From an uncultured Schwartzia sp. (GTDB lineage Bacteria; Bacillota; Negativicutes; Selenomonadales; Selenomonadaceae), in contig CAJPUA010000081.1 in NCBI GenBank assembly GCA_905373705.1, positions 1-5,523 on the forward strand: a stretch of 5,523 nucleotides of DNA, given 5' to 3'. A program made the position numbers and the translations under genes. The stretch's first letter is position 1. Each line of letters begins with the position of its first letter. Under the pieces are notes generated by a model, which was given only the letters and a program-made list of their open reading frames with translations, made no database searches and was not told where the DNA came from. Below are positions 1 to 4,659 of the stretch, piece after piece.

Positions 1-851
1 CTGTATACGCGCTGCTCCCGGCACCAGAGCCCTTGCCGCGCCGTGATTACCGTCCGGTCGTCGCCGAACCGCGCCACATCGACGCCAATGACAACCGGCT
101 GTCCGTCCACGGAACCCGGCAATAGCTCCCGCACCGCCGAGTCAGAGACGAGATCGATCGGGATAACAACGTCAGACGCCGACGCCGAGAAGTCGCAGAG
201 AAGCTCCTGGCGAAACTCCATTTCTGTCATCGTCGCCCGCATTTCCTCGATTTCCTCGTCCGGCAGAATATTCGTTTCGTCCGCCCGATAAAGGCACGAG
301 AACCAGGTTTTCTCTCGCTGCGCGTGCTGATACATCTCGTAGAATTGGTTCTGCCCCTTGGGCGTCCCGATGAATACCGCCCAGCCTTGACGATCGGAAA
401 GCGTCGGGCGGATAACCTCTCCCCAAAGCGACGGCTTAATCTGCGCATACTCGTCAAGAATGACGCCGTCCCAATACCCGCCGCGAAGCCTGGCTGGATA
501 GTCGGCCCCGACGAGGTAAAACCGCGTCCCCGGCCAGCCGTTGTGCAGCGTCGGAAGCTCGACGAATAATTCTGATTCGTTCGGCGTAGCGCCGGGAATT
601 ACGCTCGTGTAATGCTTGAGATATTCCCACGCGATCAGTTTCGCTTGGTTGCGGTACGGCGCTACGTACGCATACTTCGGAGCCTCGCGCGTGTTTACAA
701 TGCCTTGCTTTATCATGTGATTGACTGTGCCGACCGTCTTCCCAAAACGTCGATGACAGACAAGCACCGCGAAGCGATGTTTCTCAAGCGCCGGATGAAG
801 CGTATCCAGCCAGATCGGCCGCGGCTTGTACGGAATAACGACTTCTCTCAT
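1..851 (-). CDS. terL: Phage terminase large subunit, N-terminal 283 residues (cut by window edge)
   Basis: This is the packaging motor: an N-terminal ATPase drives DNA into the prohead and a C-terminal RNase H-like nuclease cuts concatemers. Seen in the sequence: one open frame with no stop from 851 to the left edge. It has a Walker A-type motif HRRFGKT (residues 33-39), YVAPYRNQAK (62-71, adaptor region), Walker B VILDE (130-134), a coupling motif FIGTPKG (160-166), and the first nuclease strand IGVDVARFGDD (255-265) with the expected metal-binding aspartate at D258. The order matches the GTA/HK97-like Terminase_6 group. The ATG overlaps the terS stop (ATGA), so translation is probably coupled; the upstream Shine-Dalgarno is weak (GGACGGTGA). 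The rest of the nuclease domain lies outside the window. The family call is secure; the exact subfamily is inferred. Confidence 0.95.
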   Translation of the reverse strand, partial: MREVVIPYKPRPIWLDTLHPALEKHRFAVLVCHRRFGKTVGTVNHMIKQGIVNTREAPKYAYVAPYRNQAKLIAWEYLKHYTSVIPGATPNESELFVELPTLHNGWPGTRFYLVGADYPARLRGGYWDGVILDEYAQIKPSLWGEVIRPTLSDRQGWAVFIGTPKGQNQFYEMYQHAQREKTWFSCLYRADETNILPDEEIEEMRATMTEMEFRQELLCDFSASASDVVIPIDLVSDSAVRELLPGSVDGQPVVIGVDVARFGDDRTVITARQGLWCREQRVY

Positions 852-1225
852 TTCGCGTCACCGTCCCACTTGAACGTGATCGCTCCGCCGCCGTCGCCGG
901 AAATCTGCGTCCTGTTTATGTAGATACCATCCATCTTGTTAAGTAAATCCATAGCCTTCAGGCGGTCTGTATTCGACGTCTTTATACTCTTTGCGATTTT
1001 TGTTAATAATTCTCTACGCTCTTTAGCGTCCATGATTTTCGACGACGATAATTCTTTTCTTAATTCTGCTAATCTCTTTTGTATACAAACATTTCCCAAC
1101 AACCTTGCTGCCGCTGTTCCCGCTACTTTATCCGACCTAACCTTGTACCCAGCGGATTTATATGCTTCCGTGGCATTGCCGCTTTTTACAAACTCAATGC
1201 AAAATCTCTCTTGTAATTCTTTCAC
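848..1225 (-). CDS. terS: Phage terminase small subunit
   Basis: This is the DNA-recognition subunit of the packaging enzyme, which binds the pac/cos region and hands DNA to the large subunit. The 125 residues begin with KELQERFCIEFVKSGNATEAY, followed by SAGYKV: the characteristic Terminase_2 (xtmA-like) N-terminal helix-turn-helix, with NATEAYKSAGY at residues 17-27. A charged helical stretch (about 50-98) would be the oligomerisation part and a short Gly-rich tail (109-114) ends the protein. The start is GTG at 1225, chosen because AAAGGGGTGG lies just upstream on the minus strand; no better ATG is in frame. The stop overlaps the terL start. A Rho-independent terminator lies about 33 nt upstream, so expression probably needs antitermination or a promoter close by. 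The length is slightly short for the family but complete. Confidence 0.93.
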   Translation of the reverse strand: MKELQERFCIEFVKSGNATEAYKSAGYKVRSDKVAGTAAARLLGNVCIQKRLAELRKELSSSKIMDAKERRELLTKIAKSIKTSNTDRLKAMDLLNKMDGIYINRTQISGDGGGAITFKWDGDAK

Positions 1226-1257
1226 AATGCCACCCCTTTCATGTATTCATGACATAC

Positions 1258-1292
1258 AAAAAGCGCCTGCTCTCTTACTCGCAAGCGCTTTT
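1258..1292 (-). terminator. Rho-independent terminator just upstream of terS
   Basis: Twelve-base arms (1259-1270 and 1281-1292) flank a 10-nt loop. On the minus strand the one imperfect position is a U-G wobble, so all 12 positions pair, and the stem is followed by TTTTTGTATG. On the plus strand the same position is a C-A mismatch and the tail is only TTTTAT, so it works best in the late direction. No gene ends here in that direction; it sits between whatever transcribes leftward and terS. Confidence 0.75.
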
Positions 1293-1310
1293 ATAAAAAC
1301 CTATGTTATT

Positions 1311-1319
1311 ATTCTACCA
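1311..1319 (-). promoter_or_regulatory. Possible extended -10 promoter for the late operon
   Basis: Read on the minus strand this is TGGTAGAAT, an extended -10 (TGn plus TAGAAT). A -35 at the right distance (about 1334-1339, TAATAA) is poor, so it would need an activator such as the RinA/ArpU-like protein encoded at 3263-3724. A transcript from here would meet the terminator at 1292-1258 within a few bases. This is a weak call made from motif similarity alone. Confidence 0.25.
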
Positions 1320-1400
1320 GCGAAAAACGAAAGTTATTACTGGAATAGAAAATTTTTCAAGAAATATTTTTTCAGCACGAAAAGAGGACACCGTCAATCC

Positions 1401-1413
1401 CTTGTGCTACAAG
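1401..1413. promoter_or_regulatory. Upstream operator-like palindrome (O1)
   Basis: CTTGTGCTACAAG has 6-base arms around a central C with one mismatch. It matches the more perfect palindrome TTTGTGCCACAAA found 55 bp downstream inside the promoter. The shared pattern yTTGTGCyACAAr suggests a common binding protein, most simply the ribbon-helix-helix protein encoded at 1512. Inferred from pattern only. Confidence 0.45.
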
Positions 1414-1415
1414 GA

Positions 1416-1430
1416 TTTAAGCGGCTTAAA
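1416..1430. promoter_or_regulatory. Perfect palindrome TTTAAGC-G-GCTTAAA
   Basis: There are seven-base arms around one central G, located between the two divergent regulatory zones. Its core TAAGC.GCTTA resembles the TAAGCCACTT core of the two repeats at 3127 and 3169, so a single phage regulator may bind all three. It is followed by A/T tracts rather than a clean U-run, so a terminator reading is less likely. Confidence 0.4.
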
Positions 1431-1449
1431 AAATTTTTCAAAAAGGGGC

Positions 1450-1478
1450 TTGACTTTTGTGCCACAAAATTGTATTAT
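1450..1478 (+). promoter_or_regulatory. Sigma70-type promoter of the divergent cassette
   Basis: The -35 is TTGACT (1450-1455) and the -10 is TATTAT (1473-1478), separated by exactly 17 bp. The expected transcription start is near 1485, giving a leader of about 27 nt before the ATG at 1512. The spacer is occupied by a perfect palindrome (1456-1468), the classic placement for a repressor that blocks RNA polymerase. Confidence 0.85.
1456..1468. promoter_or_regulatory. Operator palindrome within the promoter spacer (O2)
   Basis: TTTGTG-C-CACAAA is a perfect inverted repeat lying exactly between the -35 and -10. A related but degenerate copy (TATGGGCCACGAAA, 1482-1495, 11 of 14 matches) overlaps the expected start of transcription, and O1 lies at 1401-1413. 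The next gene encodes a ribbon-helix-helix protein, a family that commonly autoregulates through short palindromes; that pairing is inferred. Confidence 0.65.
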
Positions 1479-1511
1479 GATTATGGGCCACGAAATAAGG
1501 GGGGTGAAGAA

Positions 1512-1676
1512 ATGAAAAACAGGAACGTCGGTCGCCCAACCGACAATCCAAAATTCCAGTCGATACACGTTAGGCTGGACGAAGAGTGCAAAGAGATTTT
1601 AGAAAACTTCTGCACTCAAAAAAAAATACCGCGGGCAGAGGCCATCCGCCGCGGTATCAAGAAGCTAAAAAAATAG
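1512..1676 (+). CDS. Small ribbon-helix-helix (CopG/Arc-like) DNA-binding protein
   Basis: This 54-residue protein has a basic N-terminal arm with GRPTDNP (residues 7-13), a short beta strand QSIHVRLDEE (16-25), then two helices, CKEILENFCTQKKI and RAEAIRRGIKKL. This is the layout of the ribbon-helix-helix fold, in which two monomers join their strands to read the major groove. It should be a dimeric repressor. The start is ATG at 1512 with a strong AAGGGGGGTGA site; the same frame stays open upstream but lacks a ribosome site and runs antisense to terS. As first gene of the plus cassette, behind a promoter with palindromic operators, it is most likely an autorepressor of this operon. The target is inferred. 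Confidence 0.88.
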   Translation: MKNRNVGRPTDNPKFQSIHVRLDEECKEILENFCTQKKIPRAEAIRRGIKKLKK

Positions 1677-1714
1677 AGGCTCCGCTCTCTCGGCAAAAAG
1701 AACAGCGAAGCCTC
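1676..1714 (+). other. Stem-loop overlapping the stop of the ribbon-helix-helix gene
   Basis: GAGGCT (1676-1681) pairs with AGCCTC (1709-1714), with a 2x2 internal loop and then GCT/AGC inside. It is not followed by a T-run, so it is probably not a terminator. It may stabilise or process the mRNA between the first and second genes. Confidence 0.35.
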
Positions 1715-1723
1715 ACGCACCCC

Positions 1724-1777
1724 CGAAGGGATGATAATTCATTATATCATCTCTTCGAAAAAAACGAAAGGATGATA
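1724..1777 (+). promoter_or_regulatory. Alternative hairpins controlling the ribosome site of the 1781 gene
   Basis: Three 13-nt segments lie in a row: a decoy CGAAGGGATGATA (1724-1736), an anti-segment TATCATCTCTTCG (1745-1757), and the true ribosome site region CGAAAGGATGATA (1765-1777). The anti-segment pairs with the decoy at 13 of 13 positions (one G-U, loop of 8) or with the ribosome site at 12 of 13 (one G-U, one C-A mismatch, loop of seven A). The two pairings exclude each other, as in translational attenuators: the first leaves the Shine-Dalgarno AAAGGA free, the second hides it. No ligand or peptide trigger is visible. Confidence 0.55.
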
Positions 1778-1780
1778 AAA

Positions 1781-2002
1781 ATGAAAAAGAATACTTACTA
1801 CATCATGGAAACCACGCCCGGCGGATATCGAGAAGCAAAGAAAATCCACGCGACGAGCTTGACCGCCGCCAAACGGGCCGCAAGCCGCGGCCAAGCGTTC
1901 TACGGGACAGAGCTTTTAATCGGTCTCTCCGTCGACGAAAACGGATTCGTCCGGAATCCTATCGCCGTTAAAGAAGTCGGTAGAGCATGGGAAGACATCT
2001 AA
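1781..2002 (+). CDS. Small conserved-looking phage protein of unknown function (73 aa)
   Basis: I recall similar short proteins in Firmicutes phages but know no function. It starts MKKNTYYIMETTPGG, predicted as strands; then EAKKIHATSLTAAKRAASRG forms a helix around residues 18-37; then FYGTELLIGLSVDENG gives more strands, and the tail FVRNPIAVKEVGRAWEDI closes it. It looks like one compact alpha/beta domain with no membrane segment, signal peptide or cysteines. ATG at 1781 is chosen because GAAAGGA lies 8-10 nt upstream; the in-frame ATG at 1772 sits on that site, and longer starts lie inside the preceding gene in another frame. It is second in the plus operon, and its ribosome site can be hidden by the 1745-1757 segment. 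Confidence 0.8.
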   Translation: MKKNTYYIMETTPGGYREAKKIHATSLTAAKRAASRGQAFYGTELLIGLSVDENGFVRNPIAVKEVGRAWEDI

Positions 2003-2024
2003 CACGGGAAAGGAGAGCTTAAAA

Positions 2025-2609
2025 ATGAAATTTGCAATCGAAAAAACCGGCGATAAAATCGTAGTAACAACCCCGTATAACGCGAAGTTTGCTAAGAAAA
2101 TGAGAGACTTCGGCGGCAGCTGGAACGGTTTTGCTTGGGAACTGAATGCGGACATGCTTGAAAATGTTCGAGACAGAATGCGGCATTACTTCTGCCGCGA
2201 TGATCATGAGTGCGAAACTGTAGACGTCGAACTTACGGCAAAAGACACTGTCGAATACGGAGACATGTTCGGGATCGTACTTGTCCAAGCGACAGGCCGG
2301 GATTCCGGCGCCTGGATACCAAAAAATATGACGGAGACAGTGGCGTTATTGAAAGGCACTATTGATTCCGGTGGAAGCATAAAATACTGGAACGTCGTCA
2401 TCCACAAAGGGGCAAAATTTCTCGTCCGCGGCGTGCCGAAAAAGGCCGTCGAAGAAGAATTCGATTTTTCCTCGGATGATTTCGACGTCAAAATAGTCAA
2501 AGAAAACGCAGTTGACAGAGAGGCTCTCACGAAAGAAAAAGCCGCACTGGAAGCACGACTGGAAGAAATCAATCGTATGCTTGAAGAAAGGGGAAAAGAA
2601 AATGAATAA
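2025..2609 (+). CDS. Phage protein with N-terminal WNGFAW-type domain and C-terminal coiled coil
   Basis: The 194 residues split into three parts. Residues 12-57 carry IVVTTPYNAKF, then FGGSWNGFAWEL and a helix VRDRMRHYF. This strand-helix-strand-helix pattern (P-Y-N, GG-x-W, W) resembles small domains at the front of some phage and SMARCAL1/HARP-type helicases that may contact nucleic acid; the likeness is from memory and loose. Residues 68-155 look beta-rich, with GRDSGAWIPKN and GGSIKYWNVVIHKGAKFLVRGVPK. Residues 164-194 are a charged coiled coil (REALTKEKAALEARLEEINRML). AAAGGAGA precedes the ATG at 2025. The end overlaps the next gene by 8 nt, so the two are translationally linked. Function is unknown. 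Confidence 0.85.
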   Translation: MKFAIEKTGDKIVVTTPYNAKFAKKMRDFGGSWNGFAWELNADMLENVRDRMRHYFCRDDHECETVDVELTAKDTVEYGDMFGIVLVQATGRDSGAWIPKNMTETVALLKGTIDSGGSIKYWNVVIHKGAKFLVRGVPKKAVEEEFDFSSDDFDVKIVKENAVDREALTKEKAALEARLEEINRMLEERGKENE

Positions 2610-3036
2610 ACTTAATTACAAAGAGCCGAGGAATAAAGACTTGGAGAAAGAGTTGTGGGAACATGACGACGTTTTCGATTACGAGAACGCCATCAGGGAC
2701 AAGTACTTCAAGACCGAAGCCGATAGAGAAAACGAAGAGAAGCAAGAAGCGGCGGAAAAAGAGGAGCAGGCCGTAGAGAATGCGGCGTGGAATCTCTTTG
2801 CAAAGGTATATAACGAAACAGCTACGTATATACCGGCGGGAAAGGCTCAGGATTTGATCAGCGAGCTGACGCGCTGGAGCGAAGAAAATTCTTCAAACTC
2901 CATTCGGGAAAAGCTGACGGAATTTCTTAAGCTTCTGAAAGACGCGTCAGAAACCCCGCCGAAGCGGGATGAATGGGGCCGGCTGGATGAAATCGAGCTA
3001 AACGAAGAATTGCTCGAAATAGTCTACTTACCCTAA
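2602..3036 (+). CDS. Acidic helical phage protein of unknown function (144 aa)
   Basis: No family is recognised. The protein is strongly acidic, about 37 Asp/Glu against 21 Lys/Arg, with a Glu-rich helical stretch near residues 35-60 (ADRENEEKQEAAEKEEQAVE). A more ordinary helical domain follows (NAAWNLFAKVYNETATYIPAGKAQDLISELTRWSEE), and the acidic tail ends EIELNEELLEIVYLP. There is no signal peptide or membrane segment. The start is ATG at 2602, behind AAAGGGGAAAAG, overlapping the previous stop; an in-frame start at 2512 would add 30 residues inside that gene without a ribosome site. It is last in the plus operon, directly before the terminator. A DNA-mimic or inhibitor role is possible for such a charge pattern but is only a guess. 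Confidence 0.82.
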   Translation: MNKLNYKEPRNKDLEKELWEHDDVFDYENAIRDKYFKTEADRENEEKQEAAEKEEQAVENAAWNLFAKVYNETATYIPAGKAQDLISELTRWSEENSSNSIREKLTEFLKLLKDASETPPKRDEWGRLDEIELNEELLEIVYLP

Positions 3037-3046
3037 AAAAATAGCC

Positions 3047-3082
3047 AAAGCCCGCTACGCATTACGCGCGGCGGGCTTTTTT
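3047..3082 (+). terminator. Strong bidirectional Rho-independent terminator
   Basis: Fourteen-base arms (3047-3060 and 3066-3079) with one A-C mismatch and one wobble close a 5-nt loop ATTAC; the core is GCCCGC/GCGGGC. On the plus strand the stem runs into TTTTTT, ending the cassette 11 nt after the stop at 3036. On the minus strand it is followed by GGCTATTTTTTT, so it also ends the facing small RNA near 3035-3041. Confidence 0.9.
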
Positions 3083-3126
3083 GATGGTGAGTTTTAAGTG
3101 TATGCAAGGTTTTACATTGAAACTTT

Positions 3127-3193
3127 TCTAAGCCACTTCTTCAGCGGATGATCATACACTTAAATATCTCTAAGCCACTTATTCAGCGGATAA
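3127..3193. repeat. Two 25-bp direct repeats in a 42-bp register
   Basis: Copies at 3127-3151 and 3169-3193 differ at only two positions (TCTAAGCCACTT, then C or A, TTCAGCGGAT, then G or A, A). TAAGCCACTTA is itself a near palindrome. An inverted partial copy (TGGCTTAGA, 3206-3214) lies immediately downstream of the minus-strand -10. They could be operators for that promoter or RNA hairpin modules of its transcript. Confidence 0.8.
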
Positions 3194-3217
3194 ACAAACT
3201 CACCATGGCTTAGACTC

Positions 3218-3246
3218 ATTGTAACTTACACCATATTTTTTGTCAA
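3218..3246 (-). promoter_or_regulatory. Near-consensus sigma70 promoter of the small RNA
   Basis: On the minus strand the -35 is TTGACA (3246-3241), the spacer is 17 bp, and the -10 is TACAAT (3223-3218). The likely start is A at 3211. It lies just after the late-regulator gene (stop at 3263) and reads away from it, toward the repeats and terminator, with no ORF in between. Such strength without a protein gene downstream argues for a functional RNA. Confidence 0.85.
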
Positions 3247-3262
3247 GCTTTTTCTTAAACCC

Positions 3263-3724
3263 CTAAAATACCCGGATCACCTGCGCCTGCGCTGCACACG
3301 CAAGCGCATAATTGCGAATCTCAACGAGCAAAAAATGATACGTCGAAGACGAAATATGCAAATCCCAGCAGCTCGTTTTATAACTTTCGCCCAGCTTATA
3401 CCGCCGCCGGTAAATCTCTTGTCGTATCTCGTCGCGGCCACACCACTCTTTCACCGCGTCAATTACGGACAGCCACGCCTCCGGCTGATAAACGATGTAA
3501 CCGTTGAAAAGCGCGACACTGTTCAGTTCCGCCGCTAATCTTAAAGCCCCGACGGCGGTAGGATCGGAAACGTAACTATGCCCCGTCGGCGCTCCGCCAG
3601 TGCGCCCGCCCCCGCCAAGTTTTCGCTCTAAGACAGCTTCGCGAAGCTCTTTCTCTCTGCGAAACATTTCCTCGATCCGGTCAATGTTCTTTACTCGACA
3701 GCGCCGCTGCAATTCCACGCTCAC
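3263..3724 (-). CDS. RinA/ArpU-like phage late transcription regulator
   Basis: Proteins of this kind, found just upstream of the terminase in Firmicutes phages, activate late-gene transcription. The 153 residues open with a charged helix (about 13-35, RIEEMFRREKELREAVLERK), then a Gly-rich linker (GGGGRTGGAPTG, 37-48) leading to YVSDPTA (51-57), a typical signature of the group. A helical region with conserved-looking W84 and W94 follows, then a sigma region 4-like helix-turn-helix around 100-143 (EIYRRRYKLGESYKTSCWDLHIS onward). GTG at 3724 is taken as the start because GAGGGGA lies about 5 nt upstream. It follows the methyltransferase by 28 nt, so both are probably one operon. It likely acts on a promoter upstream of terS. 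Family level is fairly confident; the exact subfamily is not. Confidence 0.75.
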   Translation of the reverse strand: MSVELQRRCRVKNIDRIEEMFRREKELREAVLERKLGGGGRTGGAPTGHSYVSDPTAVGALRLAAELNSVALFNGYIVYQPEAWLSVIDAVKEWCGRDEIRQEIYRRRYKLGESYKTSCWDLHISSSTYHFLLVEIRNYALACAAQAQVIRVF

Positions 3725-3752
3725 ACGCTCCCCTCGTCTTCATAAGTTCTTC

Positions 3753-4646
3753 TCATCCAAATAGCGACTGTTCTTCCGAGTTCGCCAACTCTGCCCTCTG
3801 TAGATTTCTCACGCTCTGGGCATAGTATGAATCTTTAAGCTCAATTCCAATCGCCCGCCGCTTCATTTTAACCGCCTGGTACGCTTCCGATCCTATCCCC
3901 ATAAACGGCGTAAATACAACGTCGCCGGGGTTTGTCCACATCGTCACTGCCCGTTCAATGACTTGCAGCTGAAGCGGCGCGATGTGGCGTTCGTCCTCAT
4001 TGTCTCTCGCGCTCTCCCGTTGCAGCGTGTTCGACGGATTGATATCGTGCCATACACATTCCGCCCACTGCTGCCATTGCTTCACTGGGAACTCTTCGGC
4101 CGTATGATGTACGGGCTTCGAATTGTCTCCTGGCTTTCGGAACGTCAAGAGATAATCGGGAACACCCATCCGCGAGAGACAGGAATCCTTCTTGACTTGC
4201 TTCCACAAAAGCCCGATTGCCTTTGTCCGTTGCATCGCGGTCACTGGATCTTTGCGAATCGTAACCCGCGGCGTGTGCATGACAAATCCCACACGCTCGA
4301 AAATTCGCACAAGCGCCCCGGAAAAATCCCGTAGCCCAATTACACCATCCCGCTGCTTGCTCAGCGGCAAATCCATGCAGTGAACGCTCATGCAGCGCCC
4401 CGGCGCAAGAATTCGATAAAGCTCTTTCGCCAAAAAGCGAAAATGACGTGCAAACTCCAAACTGCTACGGCAATTCCCCATATCCCGATCGCTATTGCTG
4501 TACGTATACAAGCTTTCAAACGGCGGTGAGAATATGATAAAGTCAACGCTGTTTTCCGGAATCCCACGCGCCACTTCTACGCAGTCTCCGTGATAAATAT
4601 GCCACATCTTCCCGTGATCTTGGCCTAACACCTTAACCTCGTTCAT
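3753..4646 (-). CDS. Phage DNA methyltransferase, beta class (N6-adenine or N4-cytosine)
   Basis: It transfers a methyl group from S-adenosylmethionine to an exocyclic amino group in DNA. The 297 residues show catalytic motif IV as SPPF (40-43) in IIFSPPFESLYTYS near the N terminus, and the SAM-binding motif FTPFMGIGS (245-253) followed by IGIELKDSYY near the C terminus. This order defines the beta class (N6_N4_Mtase family). SPPF rather than DPPY leans to N4-cytosine, but this does not decide it. The region between (about 100-230) is the likely target-recognition part. ATG at 4646 has AAGGGGGG upstream; the helicase stop is 13 nt away, so they are cotranscribed. No restriction endonuclease is visible, so it may be an orphan protecting phage DNA from host restriction. 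Confidence 0.9.
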   Translation of the reverse strand: MNEVKVLGQDHGKMWHIYHGDCVEVARGIPENSVDFIIFSPPFESLYTYSNSDRDMGNCRSSLEFARHFRFLAKELYRILAPGRCMSVHCMDLPLSKQRDGVIGLRDFSGALVRIFERVGFVMHTPRVTIRKDPVTAMQRTKAIGLLWKQVKKDSCLSRMGVPDYLLTFRKPGDNSKPVHHTAEEFPVKQWQQWAECVWHDINPSNTLQRESARDNEDERHIAPLQLQVIERAVTMWTNPGDVVFTPFMGIGSEAYQAVKMKRRAIGIELKDSYYAQSVRNLQRAELANSEEQSLFG

Positions 4647-4659
4647 ATCGATCCCCCCC

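Larger units (their letters stand above)
1349..1441. repeat. Pair of AT-rich 12-bp direct repeats
   Basis: AAAATTTTTCAA occurs at 1349-1360 and again at 1430-1441, 81 bp apart, in an A/T-tract-rich intergenic region. The tracts could bend DNA or act as an UP-like element for the plus promoter. Nothing more specific can be said, and chance is possible in sequence this AT-rich. Confidence 0.35.
3036..3211 (-). ncRNA. Putative structured small RNA with two hairpin repeats
   Basis: A near-consensus promoter (3218-3246) fires leftward into a region with no credible ORF and ends at the bidirectional terminator. The predicted RNA is about 175 nt. Segment 3206-3196 (AUGGUGAGUUU) pairs perfectly with 3094-3084, and 3164-3153 (UUUAAGUGUAUG) pairs perfectly with 3104-3093. 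The two downstream partners are contiguous, so a helix of about 22 bp forms, interrupted on one side by a 31-nt insertion and closed by a 48-nt loop. Each of these holds one copy of a repeat that folds as CCGCU-GAAKA-AGUGG (3189-3175 and 3147-3133). I know no Rfam family matching this. The alternative is that the repeats are DNA operators and the transcript is incidental. Confidence 0.55.

Noticed and set aside
43..923. Several open frames of 76-103 codons on both strands
   Set aside because: They lie in the wrong frames over the terminase large subunit, whose full motif set is read on the minus strand from 851.
936..1511. Long plus-strand frame continuing upstream of the ribbon-helix-helix gene
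   Set aside because: It runs antisense to terS and the intergenic promoter region, has no ribosome site, and its composition is not protein-like; only 1512-1676 is real.
1676..1714. Terminator after the ribbon-helix-helix gene
   Set aside because: The hairpin is real but has an internal loop and no following T-run, so it is kept only as a stem-loop.
1731..1775. Possible 14-codon leader peptide before the 73-aa gene
   Set aside because: ATG at 1731 has no properly spaced ribosome site (the purine run directly abuts it), and its codons show no obvious regulatory bias; the hairpin model explains the sequence better.
3111..3206. Tiny minus-strand frames across the repeats (MVSLFIR and a GTG-started 15-codon peptide containing HPLKKWLRKV)
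   Set aside because: They have no ribosome sites, very short lengths, and starts lying within predicted stems. The repeated PL.KWLR reading follows from the DNA repeat itself.
3084..3206. CRISPR-like or insertion-sequence-end repeat
   Set aside because: There are only two repeat copies, no third spacer unit, no cas genes, no transposase and no target-site duplication.
3335..4383. Plus-strand frames of 63-123 codons in the right half
   Set aside because: They are antisense shadows of the late regulator and methyltransferase, without ribosome sites or recognisable domains.
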